The translations under genes and the position numbers were made by a program. This document shows positions 1 through 8,522 of a stretch of DNA of 64,000 nucleotides, piece by piece. The notes under the pieces are model-generated. The model was not told the origin of the DNA, searched no databases, and saw nothing but the letters and a program-made list of their open reading frames with translations. Each line of letters opens with the position of its first letter. Position 1 is the first letter of the stretch. The stretch is from an uncultured Eubacteriales bacterium (lineage in GTDB: Bacteria > Bacillota > Clostridia > Christensenellales > QALW01). The stretch covers positions 49,194 through 113,193 of the forward strand of contig URIR01000002.1 of assembly GCA_900547955.1 (NCBI GenBank), in the 5' to 3' direction.

Positions 1-145
1 TATATTATTATATTAACGGCGTCTCCCACCCGGCAGCGGCAGGCGCAGCATGTTCAAAATTTAATTGCCGGGAAACGGAGGCAATATGACTGAAAATACT
101 CCGCCCAATCATATTTAATACCCTAAATTGATAAGGGGATACACG
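1..145. other. Window start, no convincing gene
   Basis: No convincing gene is seen here. A 10-codon ORF at 86-118 (start MTENTPPNH) has a good GGAGG five bases upstream. It could be a leader peptide, the remnant of a decayed gene, or chance. I cannot support a function. Confidence 0.3.
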
Positions 146-251
146 CCTCCAGCGGTCTGATTTCGGCATTTTCTGCGTCATCGTCAATGGGTGTGCGTTC
201 AGTACGCCTCATTCTGCTTCCTTGAAAATGCCGAAATCAAACCTGCCGGAG
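146..251. repeat. Imperfect inverted repeat upstream of the EF-G-like gene
   Basis: The 16-base arms at 158-173 (TGATTTCGGCATTTTC) and 224-239 (its exact complement) pair perfectly, and weaker pairing extends outward to 146 and 251 through CCTCC/GGAGG. The 50-base loop holds a smaller possible hairpin around 188-212. There is no T-run, so it is not a typical terminator. It lies about 185 bases before the EF-G-like start and could be a 5' leader structure or a mobile repeat relic. Confidence 0.5.
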
Positions 252-283
252 GTCGAAGAGTCAGGCAGCGGCCGTTTGTGTAG

Positions 284-334
284 CCTGCAAAGCGCTCGAA
301 CGACGTGTACCGGACGCACACGGAGCGAAAAGCA
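284..334. repeat. Dispersed repeat, copy A
   Basis: This stretch aligns with 4817-4867 at roughly 80% identity by eye. Both contain a CAAAGCGC block, then ACGAC, then GACGCACA and GGAGC followed by AAAAGC. No gene explains the similarity. The flanks differ, apart from small hairpins in each. It is probably a relic of a dispersed intergenic repeat. Confidence 0.45.
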
Positions 335-435
335 ACACAGCAGGACACTCAAACAGCCCTGTCCTGACCGTATATGCCCTTGTCAATTTAGGGGAGGCAT
401 GTTCTCTTAAAATAAAATATGAAAGGGGCTTTATT

Positions 436-2502
436 ATGCAATATAAAGCGGAAAACATACGGAATATAGCGTTCATGGGACACGGCGGAGACGGAAAAAC
501 CACCCTTACCGAATCCATCCTCTTTGGGACGGGCGCCGCGGACCGCTTTGGAAAAATTGAGGATGGCAACACTATAAGCGATTACGATCCCGAAGAAATT
601 AAAAGACATATTTCTATCAGCGCTTCTTTAGCGCCCGTACAGTACAAGGATTTTAAAATCAACATAATAGACTGTCCCGGATACTTTGATTTTCTTGGCG
701 AAACAATCGGCGCTCTTAACGCGGCAGACGGAGCGGTAATAGTTATGAGCGCGGTTTCCGGCCTTAATGTCGGAGCTGAAAAGGCCATGGATATGACCAA
801 AAAGAAAAAGCTGCCCAGGCTTATTTTTATTAACCAAATGGATAGGGAAAATGCAAATTATTTGAAGGTGCTTACACAGCTGGAGGATAAATACGGTACA
901 AGCATCGCTCCCATACAATATCCCATAATGCAGAATGGAGTTATGACCGGCTATGTAGACGTTGCCTCCAATGTATCATATAAATTTAACGGAAACAAGC
1001 TGGAAAAAATCGATACGCCCTCCGATATGGCAGACCAGCTTGCAGACGCGCGCGGCAGACTTATTGAAGCGGCTGCGGAAAACGACGAAGAACTATTGGA
1101 AAAATATTTTTCCGACCAAGAGCTTACGACTGACGAAATAATTAAAGGACTGCTTGAAGGCGTGCACAGCGGCAGCACAGTACCCGTCTGCGGAGGCAGC
1201 GCTTTAGAAAGCAAATGCACTAATTTTCTATTGGATAATATCATATCTCTTTTCCCCTCCTGCGCAGGAAAAAAATACCCCTGTAAAAAGGACGGTGCAG
1301 ACGAGGAAATAGCCTGCGACCCTGACGGCAGCTTTTCCGCACAGGTTTTTAAAACCATTACCGACCCATTCGTCGGGAAGCTGTCTCTATTTAAGGTTAT
1401 TTCAGGCGTTATAAAATCCGACACCCCGCTTTACAATTCAAATGTTGAAAAGCCCGAAAAGGCGGGAACAATATACACAATGAGAGGAAAAAAGCAAATT
1501 CCTGAAGAAGAGCTTTACGCCGGAGATATAGGCGCCGTGGCCAAGCTTCAATACACCCTTACATATCATACGCTGTGTACGGAGGCTGATAAAATTATAT
1601 TTCCCATACCCGATATTCCCCATCCTTCTATAACAATGAGCGTCTTTCCCAAAAAGCAGGGCGATGAGGATAAGGTTTTTAACGGTCTCCGCCGTTTAGA
1701 AGAAGAGGACGTGACATTTAAGCTTTCCAAAAACGAGGAAACTAACGAAATGCAGATAAGCGGTTTGGGAGAAATGCACCTCGATATAATCTGCAAAAAG
1801 CTTAAAAACAAGTTCAATGCAGAAATAGTGCTAAAAGAACCTAAAATTCCTTATCGTGAAGCCATAAAAAAAGCTGTTAAAGCTGAAGGCAAGCATAAAA
1901 AGCAGTCTGGCGGGCACGGACAATACGGACATTGCTGGATAGAATTTGAACCTATTGCCGATGGAGGCGCAAATTTTGAGTTTGTAGATAAAGTAGTGGG
2001 AGGAGTAGTGCCCAGGGCTTATATTCCCGCCGTAGAAAAAGGGCTTCTGGAATGCGTAAAAAAAGGCGTTCTGGCCGGATATCCAGTAGTAAATTTACGC
2101 TGCACGCTTTACGACGGCTCCTACCACGACGTAGATTCTTCAGAAATGGCCTTTAAAATTGCAGCATCACTAGCATATAAAAAAGGACTCAAAGAAGCTA
2201 ACCCTGTTTTACTGGAACCCATATATCACGTTGAGGTAATAGTGCCTGATGAATATATGGGCGATATAATAGGAGATTTAAACAAACGCCGCGGCAGAAT
2301 ACTGGGTATGAGCCCAGTTGAGGCCGGACAGAAAGTAGTAGCCGAGGCGCCATATGCCGAAATGCTGAAATACTCTACAGACCTGCGTTCTATGACTCAG
2401 GCAAGAGGAACGTTTGATATGCGCTTTGAGCGCTACGAGGAGGCGCCGCCAAATATAGCGGCTAAGGTTATACAGGCGGCTGAAGCCCAGTCTGAAGAAT
2501 AA
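436..2502 (+). CDS. EF-G-like translational GTPase
   Basis: This 688-aa protein has the full elongation factor G layout: an N-terminal GTPase domain, a beta-barrel domain, and the domain III-V region with the domain IV stretch GGHGQYGHCWIEFEP. The GTPase motifs deviate from canonical EF-G. G1 is GHGGDGKTT (residues 15-23) instead of GHVDHGKTT, G3 is DCPGY (79-83) instead of DTPGH, and G4 is NQMD (133-136) instead of NKMD. The histidine of DTPGH, which positions the hydrolytic water in translational GTPases, is therefore a tyrosine. It belongs to the EF-G-like paralogue group rather than to the main FusA. The cellular role is unknown; ribosome-associated action is inferred. GAAAGGGG precedes the ATG. 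It is monocistronic, with a strong terminator 30 bases after the stop. Confidence 0.9.
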   Translation: MQYKAENIRNIAFMGHGGDGKTTLTESILFGTGAADRFGKIEDGNTISDYDPEEIKRHISISASLAPVQYKDFKINIIDCPGYFDFLGETIGALNAADGAVIVMSAVSGLNVGAEKAMDMTKKKKLPRLIFINQMDRENANYLKVLTQLEDKYGTSIAPIQYPIMQNGVMTGYVDVASNVSYKFNGNKLEKIDTPSDMADQLADARGRLIEAAAENDEELLEKYFSDQELTTDEIIKGLLEGVHSGSTVPVCGGSALESKCTNFLLDNIISLFPSCAGKKYPCKKDGADEEIACDPDGSFSAQVFKTITDPFVGKLSLFKVISGVIKSDTPLYNSNVEKPEKAGTIYTMRGKKQIPEEELYAGDIGAVAKLQYTLTYHTLCTEADKIIFPIPDIPHPSITMSVFPKKQGDEDKVFNGLRRLEEEDVTFKLSKNEETNEMQISGLGEMHLDIICKKLKNKFNAEIVLKEPKIPYREAIKKAVKAEGKHKKQSGGHGQYGHCWIEFEPIADGGANFEFVDKVVGGVVPRAYIPAVEKGLLECVKKGVLAGYPVVNLRCTLYDGSYHDVDSSEMAFKIAASLAYKKGLKEANPVLLEPIYHVEVIVPDEYMGDIIGDLNKRRGRILGMSPVEAGQKVVAEAPYAEMLKYSTDLRSMTQARGTFDMRFERYEEAPPNIAAKVIQAAEAQSEE

Positions 2503-2532
2503 TAATCAGTTTTACCGGCCGCTTTTAACAGC

Positions 2533-2579
2533 AAAACCGCGGATATAAAAATTCTGAGAATTTTTATATCCGCGGTTTT
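2533..2579 (+). terminator. Rho-independent terminator of the EF-G-like gene
   Basis: A perfect 22-bp stem from AAAACCGCGG to CCGCGGTTTT closes on a 3-base loop and is followed by ATTTTG. Because the arms begin with A-runs and end with T-runs, it could work in both directions, also ending the convergent sortase gene. Confidence 0.85.
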
Positions 2580-2596
2580 ATTTTGCCTTTGATAAA

Positions 2597-2718
2597 AAAA
2601 CAGCCCCGGGACAATACGCCGGCGTTTGCGGCCTGAAAGGCCGCAGGCCGGGCTTCGCCCGGCCCAGGCAGGCGCTTTGCGCCTGCCAAACGCCGGCGTA
2701 TTGTCCCGGGGCTGTTTT
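2597..2718. repeat. Three-hairpin cruciform element E1
   Basis: The outer arms 2597-2628 and 2687-2718 are perfectly complementary over 32 bp and end at the junction in GGCGTTTG/CAAACGCC. They enclose three adjacent hairpins: about 2629-2643 (CGGCCT/AGGCCG), 2647-2664 (GGCCGGGC, TTCG-like loop) and 2668-2686 (GGCAGGCGC/GCGCCTGCC). Folded, this is a four-way junction. It lies between the convergent EF-G-like and sortase genes, after a normal terminator, so termination alone does not explain it. It is one of six such elements in the window. Confidence 0.85.
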
Positions 2719-2734
2719 ATTTAAAAAGCTTTAA

Positions 2735-4018
2735 TCATCCTGTTTCAGGTACGACATAATCCTTATGAACATAACCCCCGCCATCCTCAAAGGTGTCGCT
2801 TTCCGAATACATAACCTTATACCAATCTCCCTCTTCTCCTATAACAGTAAGCACAATTCCATTATATACGGCAACTACTACATCCGCCTCTGTAGAAGGC
2901 TCCTTTCTTATATTCAGCCTTCCGGTATTACTGCTGAGGCTTACCCTGACTTTTTCAGGCAAGCTGCTTTGAGTAGGAGCAGTAGTATTAGGAGCGGTAG
3001 CCGACGGGGTCTGAGGCGAGGCCGTGGGCGTCTCCGCGCCTGATTGATTAGGATCGGGCCATACCAGCTTAGCATGAATTATCGTGCGGTTATCAGTAGC
3101 CGAATCATGACAGGTAGAGAGCGTCAATATCCTGTCGTTAGCAGTAAAGGTCGTGGGATTTGTATATTTCCCCAATGACTGAACCGTATTGCACCAATTA
3201 AGGAAAGAATCATCTGAAACAAAGCCGACCGTCCTGTATTCCTCAGCATCCTTATCCACGATATATGCAGCAAAAATCTCATAACGGTATGAGCCGTAAA
3301 GAGTATCCAAATATATACGGTTATTCATCTTGATAAAGTCGGGATTATTGCCTACATAGTTTTTCAAATTACCGAACATCGTTTCATCTTTCATATTATG
3401 CCCGTGTATAACAATATTGCGGCCTATTGGGTTAATAGAGCTTTTATCGCTCATAAAAATAGCCCCGGCCTTTCTGGGCTTGCCTTCATAATCGTGAGTT
3501 TCGTAATAGCTGCCCTCACTTGTCTGACAAACGGGATAGCTTATTTTTAAACCTGGCACATAAATAAACGCTACTACGTCCGGATTAACTTCCTCATGAA
3601 GCTGCCATATGGTCTCCACCTGATTTACATAGCCATATTCCTTATCACTTTCAGTCGGCGGAATAATAGTGCCCGGCTTTTCATCCTCAACCGCATCCAG
3701 AGGCGGAATATAGTCGGTAGGAAAATCATTCCACTCCTGCACAGTTTGGTCAGGCGCAAGAGTCGCGTTGGGGTCCGCCGCAGTAAAGGTTCTCCCCTCA
3801 TTGACGGCGTCATATACTCCGGCAGCAGTACTATCGTCTATCTTTTTAATAGCCACCGTATAGCCGCAGAAGCAAATGCCTACTACTAAAACCACCGTTA
3901 CCGCATTATAAATAAACAGGCTGCTTTTTCTCTTTCTGCTTTTACTCTTGGAAGCCGCCGGCGAGCCGGCATTTCTGCTCTCACCCTGCTTTTTCCGAGA
4001 ATTCCTATTTGAAGGCAT
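2735..4018 (-). CDS. srtB: Class B sortase with C-terminal SH3 domain
   Basis: This is a membrane-anchored transpeptidase that joins surface proteins to peptidoglycan. A basic cytoplasmic N-terminus precedes one membrane segment (about residues 34-56), a linker, and the sortase B barrel with HGHNM (catalytic His about 207), LSTCHD (Cys about 303) and a following Arg (about 311). A Thr/Pro-rich linker then leads to an SH3-type repeat (GRLNIRKEPS onward) that probably binds cell wall. Class B sortases are usually about 240 residues, so the 427-aa length and the wall-binding tail are unusual. The ATG at 4018 is preferred over a GTG at 4030 that sits too close to AAGGA; the start is not certain. 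It lies just downstream of sipW on the same strand. Confidence 0.88.
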   Translation of the reverse strand: MPSNRNSRKKQGESRNAGSPAASKSKSRKRKSSLFIYNAVTVVLVVGICFCGYTVAIKKIDDSTAAGVYDAVNEGRTFTAADPNATLAPDQTVQEWNDFPTDYIPPLDAVEDEKPGTIIPPTESDKEYGYVNQVETIWQLHEEVNPDVVAFIYVPGLKISYPVCQTSEGSYYETHDYEGKPRKAGAIFMSDKSSINPIGRNIVIHGHNMKDETMFGNLKNYVGNNPDFIKMNNRIYLDTLYGSYRYEIFAAYIVDKDAEEYRTVGFVSDDSFLNWCNTVQSLGKYTNPTTFTANDRILTLSTCHDSATDNRTIIHAKLVWPDPNQSGAETPTASPQTPSATAPNTTAPTQSSLPEKVRVSLSSNTGRLNIRKEPSTEADVVVAVYNGIVLTVIGEEGDWYKVMYSESDTFEDGGGYVHKDYVVPETG

Positions 4019-4125
4019 TAAATTAATCACATCCTTAAATTAATACTATATATATTATACATTATTTTCGTCAAAAAATAAATATCATTTAATTACAATT
4101 ATATTACGCACACGGCAATTTTCTG

Positions 4126-4695
4126 TTAATTGTTCTCATCATCAATCGATTGAGTCGCATTTGCTTCCTCTTTCTGTTTCTTATTTCTATAATAATTATA
4201 TACGCTTTGTCCTACAAACCAGCCTACTGCCAAACATAATATAGTAACTATTACCCAGGTTTTACTAAGCCATTTACCCAAAAAGGTCATAACAGGCAAA
4301 CCGGTAACTACTCTGCCTACAACTCTGTCATAGGTAACAGGAGTGCTGTCGGCAAAAAGATTGGCATCTCCTTTAGTAGTCATTTCGCCCGTTTCGGCAT
4401 CTATCGCCTTAATCCTATGCGTATTAATTTTGCCATAAATATGAGGATCTGTAGAATAAAACGCAATCACATCGCCTACCGCTAATTCATCCTTATCCAC
4501 AGTTTCTATTAAAATATACTCGTCCGTCATGTATGTAGGCTCCATGCTGCCTGATATAAGCTTAAGCATCCCATAGCCAAAAACTTTCGGAACCTTATTG
4601 TTAGCCTTTGCCGCCAGTACGAAAACTATGAGCATAATCAGGATAATTATGATAACCCAGCTTATTATATTTAAAACCTTTTTAAATGTACTCAT
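4126..4695 (-). CDS. sipW: SipW-type signal peptidase I
   Basis: This 189-aa membrane protease cleaves signal peptides outside the membrane. An N-terminal membrane segment (residues 11-30) is followed by SGSMEPTY with the nucleophile Ser50, and by NTHRI with His93 where ordinary bacterial signal peptidases carry lysine. The Ser-His arrangement is the ER/SipW subtype, which in bacilli handles special substrates such as TasA-like fibre proteins. A second membrane segment lies near residues 146-168, followed by a charged tail. The sortase B gene follows about 107 bases downstream, so the two may form a surface-export unit; no pilin or fibre gene is in the window. Confidence 0.88.
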   Translation of the reverse strand: MSTFKKVLNIISWVIIIILIMLIVFVLAAKANNKVPKVFGYGMLKLISGSMEPTYMTDEYILIETVDKDELAVGDVIAFYSTDPHIYGKINTHRIKAIDAETGEMTTKGDANLFADSTPVTYDRVVGRVVTGLPVMTFLGKWLSKTWVIVTILCLAVGWFVGQSVYNYYRNKKQKEEANATQSIDDENN

Positions 4696-4816
4696 ATTCC
4701 GGCATTCCTTTAACAGATATTTATAAATGAATAAATTCCTTTATATTATTTAATTATAACACCTATAAAAGGCATAAGTCAATTAACAAGTTTGCCGTCA
4801 TGACCTGGTCTGCGCC

Positions 4817-4867
4817 CCTCAAAGCGCGCTTAGACGACATACACAGACGCACATGGAGCAAAAGCTA
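4817..4867. repeat. Dispersed repeat, copy B
   Basis: Related to 284-334 at about 80% identity by eye, sharing AAAGCGC, ACGAC, AGACGCACA and GGAGCAAAAGC blocks. It is intergenic, between sipW and ispA. Confidence 0.45.
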
Positions 4868-4923
4868 CGCGCATCAGGCGGCATAGCAGTACGGTCGGGC
4901 CGTGCAGCTTCTTGTAAACTGAT

Positions 4924-4982
4924 GATAATGTTGGATAAAAAATTTAAACAAAGGGGCGCCCCGCCCTCAAAGTGGGGCGCAC
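4924..4982. repeat. Relic related to the arms of the 23.4-kb island
   Basis: It contains TGGATAA followed by GGGGCGCCCCGCCC and then GGGGCGCA. The same blocks in the same order occur in the left arm of the island (23464-23524), with the last block there reading GGGCGCA. This suggests a solitary, decayed arm of the same element type. Confidence 0.45.
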
Positions 4983-5174
4983 TTATTTTTATTATAAAAC
5001 AAGCTTTAATAATTATCCATATGTTAATCGTAATCTGCAAATATTAGTATGCGCCCCTGCCGCCCGGCGCGAACCAGCTCCAAAAGCGCCTTGCCAGACT
5101 GCCCGTCCGCGCCCGTGCGGCAATATAAATCCCGCCCGCGCCCCGGCGCCGCAGCGTTCAGCAAAAGCAAAACT

Positions 5175-6056
5175 TTAATTTTTACGCGACAAAATAAAAT
5201 CCGCAAGCTGAAGAAGAAAATCCGCACGCTCATATGCAGCCAACGCCTCCTTGGCCCGCAATATATGCTCCTCGGCCGCCTTACGCGCCTCCTCCACTCC
5301 GTATAACGCAACATATGTGGCCTTTTTCTCCTGAGCATCCTTGCCCAGGCTTTTCCCCATTTCAGCCTGACTTCCCGTAACATCCAATATATCGTCGGTT
5401 ATCTGAAAAGCCATACCTATATTCGCGCCATAGATTTTCATGCCATCCAGCGCATTCTCAGAAGCGCCCGCTGCCGCGCCGCCTGCAAGCAAAGCGCCGG
5501 TTATCATATCCGCCGTTTTGTGCTCATGTATATATCTGAGCATATGTGAAGATATTTCCTTGCCTTCATTAGAAACATCCTCCCATTGCCCTCCAACCAT
5601 TCCTTTTATTCCAGCTGCGCGGGCTATATGCCGGCACGCGCGCAGCCCGTTATTATCCAAAGCGGCTTCCAGCATAATTTCAAACGCATAGCTTAAAAGC
5701 GCATCTCCGGCTAAAATAGCCTTAGCCTCTCCAAACACTATATGACTGGTCGGCCTCCCGCGTCTTAAGCTATCATTATCCAAAGCCGGCAAATCGTCGT
5801 GTATAAGCGAATAGGTATGTATCATTTCTATTGCGCAGGCGTAAGGCATGGCCTTAATAACATCCCCTCCCATAATCTCGCATGCATTTAGCGCAAGAGC
5901 GGGCCGCAGACGCTTGCCGCCTGCCTGGACGCTATAGCTCATTGCCCTAAGCAGCTCCTCGGGTACAAGGGGATTAAAGGCCAGATAACCCTCCAGCGCC
6001 TTTTTAGTCAGCTCACCATATCTGGCTAACTGAGCCTTAAAGCAATTCACTCTCAT
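5175..6056 (-). CDS. ispA: Polyprenyl (farnesyl/geranylgeranyl) diphosphate synthase
   Basis: This 293-aa cytoplasmic enzyme condenses isopentenyl diphosphate with allylic diphosphates to make the short prenyl chains used for quinone and undecaprenyl lipids. The first aspartate-rich motif DDLPALDND (about residues 87-95) and the second DDILD bind the magnesium-diphosphate; GGKRLRP near residue 46 binds substrate. The start at 6056 (MRVN) is chosen because AGGAGG lies four bases upstream; it overlaps the end of xseB by 20 bases, so the two are translationally coupled. The xseA-xseB-ispA order is common in Firmicutes. Product chain length cannot be told from sequence. Confidence 0.92.
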   Translation of the reverse strand: MRVNCFKAQLARYGELTKKALEGYLAFNPLVPEELLRAMSYSVQAGGKRLRPALALNACEIMGGDVIKAMPYACAIEMIHTYSLIHDDLPALDNDSLRRGRPTSHIVFGEAKAILAGDALLSYAFEIMLEAALDNNGLRACRHIARAAGIKGMVGGQWEDVSNEGKEISSHMLRYIHEHKTADMITGALLAGGAAAGASENALDGMKIYGANIGMAFQITDDILDVTGSQAEMGKSLGKDAQEKKATYVALYGVEEARKAAEEHILRAKEALAAYERADFLLQLADFILSRKN

Positions 6057-6279
6057 TTTCCTCCTCTTCTTCAAACGGAACAGCCTTTAAAACTCCATCC
6101 TCTTTTTTCAGCATTTCCAGCTTGCCCTGGCATTGGCTCAAATATTTTTCGCATTCTATTATTAATTTGGATGCGCTTTCCGAAGCCTTTATAGAGTCCT
6201 CAAGAGATACGTTATCCTGCTCCAACCCGGAAATAAGCCTTTCCAGTTCAGCGATAGCCTGCTCAAAATTAAATTTCAT
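6037..6279 (-). CDS. xseB: Exonuclease VII small subunit
   Basis: This 80-aa helical protein pairs with XseA to form exonuclease VII, which degrades single-stranded DNA from both ends. The sequence has the family pattern FEQAIAELERLISGLEQ followed by a second amphipathic helix. The acidic C-terminus (EEEEENE) is encoded by the same bases that carry the ispA ribosome binding site and start. Confidence 0.92.
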   Translation of the reverse strand: MKFNFEQAIAELERLISGLEQDNVSLEDSIKASESASKLIIECEKYLSQCQGKLEMLKKEDGVLKAVPFEEEEENESELL

Positions 6280-6358
6280 AAATTTTATCGCCTTTCCCCG
6301 TCATAATTATCCATTTATACGACCTTATTTTATCCCTGCAGCTTAATAGCAGGTACTT

Positions 6359-7561
6359 CTATGACTCCGGCTCTGATTTTATTACCCGTGCCTTAAGCAC
6401 GCCTTCCGCCAGCCTTATATCCAGTTCCGCCCCGTCCTCCGTCTGTTCTGGCGCTTTAATAAGCCGCTGGCCCTCAAATACAAGCGCATAGCCCCTTGAA
6501 AGCACGTTAAAAGGATTTACCGCATCCGCCCTCCCCCGCAGTCCGTCAAGGCGCAGCCGGCTACTAGCCAAAATTGCTTCCAAACTCTTAAAAAGCCGAC
6601 GGCTATACGCCGCAATTTCCGCCTGCCGGGACAACACCAGTTTTTGAGGATTAAGCAGCTCGATATTACGTTCTACTAAACGAAGCCTCTGAACCGCATT
6701 AGCCAGCCTGTTCTCAGACGCGCTCAGCGCCCGCCTCCGACATTCATTCAGCTTTCTCTCCAGTTCGTCCCTCTCCCGGACGGCCAGTTCCGCCGCAGCG
6801 CTGGGAGTAGGCGCACGCATATCGGCCGCCAGGTCGGTTAAAGTATAATCTGTTTCATGCCCTACCGCTGAAATAACCGGCACCGGACAAGCCCTGACCG
6901 CACGCACTACCCTTTCATCATTAAAGGCCCATAAATCCTCCACGGAGCCTCCGCCGCGCCCCACTATAATGACGTCCACATCCTGGTCGGATATATATTT
7001 CAGGCCGCGCACAATGCTTTCAGGCGCGTCCTCGCCCTGCACCAGCACAGGCGCAAGCAGAATGCTTATATTATTGAAACGCCGGCGGGAAACAGTTATA
7101 ATATCCTTTATAACCGCTCCAGTCGGAGAAGTGACTACCCCTATACGGCTTGCAAAATAAGGCAAAGGACGCTTCAATTTCTCATCGAACAGCCCCTGGG
7201 CGTCCAATTTACTTTTTAACTCCTCCAATTTAAGAAGTATATCTCCGCGGCCCGCTTTTTTAACTCCATATATATATAGCTGGAACTTGCCGTCTCTTTC
7301 ATAAATGCCCGCGTCGGCCACAACCTCCACGAGCATTCCGTCATAAAGCTCAAAATCCAAAGCATAGTTATACTGCCTGAAATAAGAACAGCTCACCGCC
7401 GATTTCTGGTCCTTAAGCGTAAAATATATATGGCCTGAGCTGTGCTTCTTATAACCGGCGATTTCTCCGACGACCGAAATCCCGCTCAGCACAGGATCCT
7501 CTTTCAGCAGGCTGTTAGTATAATTGTTCAATTCCCAAACGCTTATGCTTCTATGATACAT
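6359..7561 (-). CDS. xseA: Exonuclease VII large subunit
   Basis: This 400-aa catalytic subunit of exonuclease VII carries an N-terminal OB-fold that binds single-stranded DNA (residues 1-100, with GEIAGYKKHSSGHIYFTLKD). The catalytic core follows with GVVTSPTGAVIKD, IIVGRGGGSVEDLWAFN and SAVGHETD, then a long coiled-coil region. The start at 7561 (MYHRSISV) lies one base after the stop of the TsaD-like gene and is preceded by AAAGGGCG. It forms one unit with nusB and the TsaD-like gene upstream and xseB-ispA downstream. Confidence 0.93.
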   Translation of the reverse strand: MYHRSISVWELNNYTNSLLKEDPVLSGISVVGEIAGYKKHSSGHIYFTLKDQKSAVSCSYFRQYNYALDFELYDGMLVEVVADAGIYERDGKFQLYIYGVKKAGRGDILLKLEELKSKLDAQGLFDEKLKRPLPYFASRIGVVTSPTGAVIKDIITVSRRRFNNISILLAPVLVQGEDAPESIVRGLKYISDQDVDVIIVGRGGGSVEDLWAFNDERVVRAVRACPVPVISAVGHETDYTLTDLAADMRAPTPSAAAELAVRERDELERKLNECRRRALSASENRLANAVQRLRLVERNIELLNPQKLVLSRQAEIAAYSRRLFKSLEAILASSRLRLDGLRGRADAVNPFNVLSRGYALVFEGQRLIKAPEQTEDGAELDIRLAEGVLKARVIKSEPES

Positions 7562-7562
7562 T

Positions 7563-8522
7563 TTATTCGCCCTTTGCAAGATACATATATCTGGCTCTCG
7601 CCAGCAGCGCCGTGCCTACGGCATTATCCGAGCTAAGCCGGGGCTGCGTAAAATATACCTTTATGCCGTCGTATTTTTCGCCCAAAATACTTTGAAGATG
7701 CGAACGCAGATATTTGCTTGAGGCTACGCCGCCCGTAATAAGCACATCAAATACCCCTGTTTTTAAAGCGGCGTTATAAATCAAAGTAGAAAGCGCCTCG
7801 CATACTGCGTACATAACCCCTTCGGCTACAGTAGTTTTATCAACTCCATTATTCAGAGCCCGAAGCGCCGCAGTTTCAGTACCTGAAAAGCTGCATTTTT
7901 CAGTATCCGCATAAGAGGGGATGCGTATTCGCCTGCCCTCCTGAGATATAGCCAATTCATCTATATATTTGCCCGCAGGAAAAGAAAAGCCCATTTTAAC
8001 GCCCAGCCTATCAAGAAGCTGACCGGCGCTTATATCCCCTGTACCCGAAATAATCGTGCATTCAGGCTGATTTTTTATTATTTCACAATTTAATACCTCG
8101 GTAGTTCCGCCTGAAAGATGAACTGCAATAAATTTATTATGCTTCAGAGCGCAACCGCTTAGAGCAGCCATAACATGCCCTCTTTGATGGTCGGACATAT
8201 AAAGCTCTATGCCTAAGGCCTGAGCTACCATTTCGGCCATGCGCACGCCCGCGTAAAACACAGGCATATACGAGCCCTGACAGGCCCTGGGAGTAGCGCT
8301 TACGCACATGCATTGCGGATTTTCCCCAATATCCTTAAGTAAATTGCCGTAAAGCATGGGCAACGCATTAACATGCTGATAAAAGCCCTCGCTCTGCCTT
8401 AAGCCTCTCTGGCCATCAGGCACATTAAGCAATTTCCGCTGGTCAGAAAGCAGATTCCCGTTTTCATCCACAGCCGCTATAGACGTAGTATAACAGCTTG
8501 TATCAATACCTAAAAAAATCAT
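7563..8522 (-). CDS. TsaD/Kae1-like ASKHA ATPase paralogue
   Basis: This 319-aa protein has the TsaD/Kae1 fold: an N-terminal phosphate-binding stretch GIDTSCYTTSIA, the metal-binding pair in DHQRGH (HxEGH-like in TsaD), HLSGGTTEV and a C-terminal GGVASSKYLR segment. It is a clostridial paralogue found between nusB and xseA, distinct from the TsaD that makes t6A in tRNA. The family is sometimes annotated as peptidase M22. Its function is not established and I assign none. It overlaps nusB by four bases. Confidence 0.8.
   Translation of the reverse strand: MIFLGIDTSCYTTSIAAVDENGNLLSDQRKLLNVPDGQRGLRQSEGFYQHVNALPMLYGNLLKDIGENPQCMCVSATPRACQGSYMPVFYAGVRMAEMVAQALGIELYMSDHQRGHVMAALSGCALKHNKFIAVHLSGGTTEVLNCEIIKNQPECTIISGTGDISAGQLLDRLGVKMGFSFPAGKYIDELAISQEGRRIRIPSYADTEKCSFSGTETAALRALNNGVDKTTVAEGVMYAVCEALSTLIYNAALKTGVFDVLITGGVASSKYLRSHLQSILGEKYDGIKVYFTQPRLSSDNAVGTALLARARYMYLAKGE

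Larger units (their letters stand above)
4696..5174. other. 479-bp intergenic region with repeat relics
   Basis: No credible coding sequence is present. The region holds copy B of the dispersed repeat (4817-4867), a patch related to the arms of the 23.4-kb island (4924-4982), and a GC-rich stretch (5050-5160) of short complementary GCGCCC/GGGCGC blocks just beyond the ispA stop. It reads as decayed repeat DNA. Confidence 0.5.

Noticed and set aside
2597..2718. Cloverleaf-like fold as a tRNA gene
   Set aside because: Stem lengths, loop sizes and sequences do not match tRNA: the outer arm is 32 bp, there is no TTCRA loop or anticodon arm, and the loops are 3-5 bases.
5024..5383. 119-codon minus-strand frame overlapping the ispA end
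   Set aside because: Basic low-information sequence in a different frame of ispA and of repeat DNA; no ribosome site.
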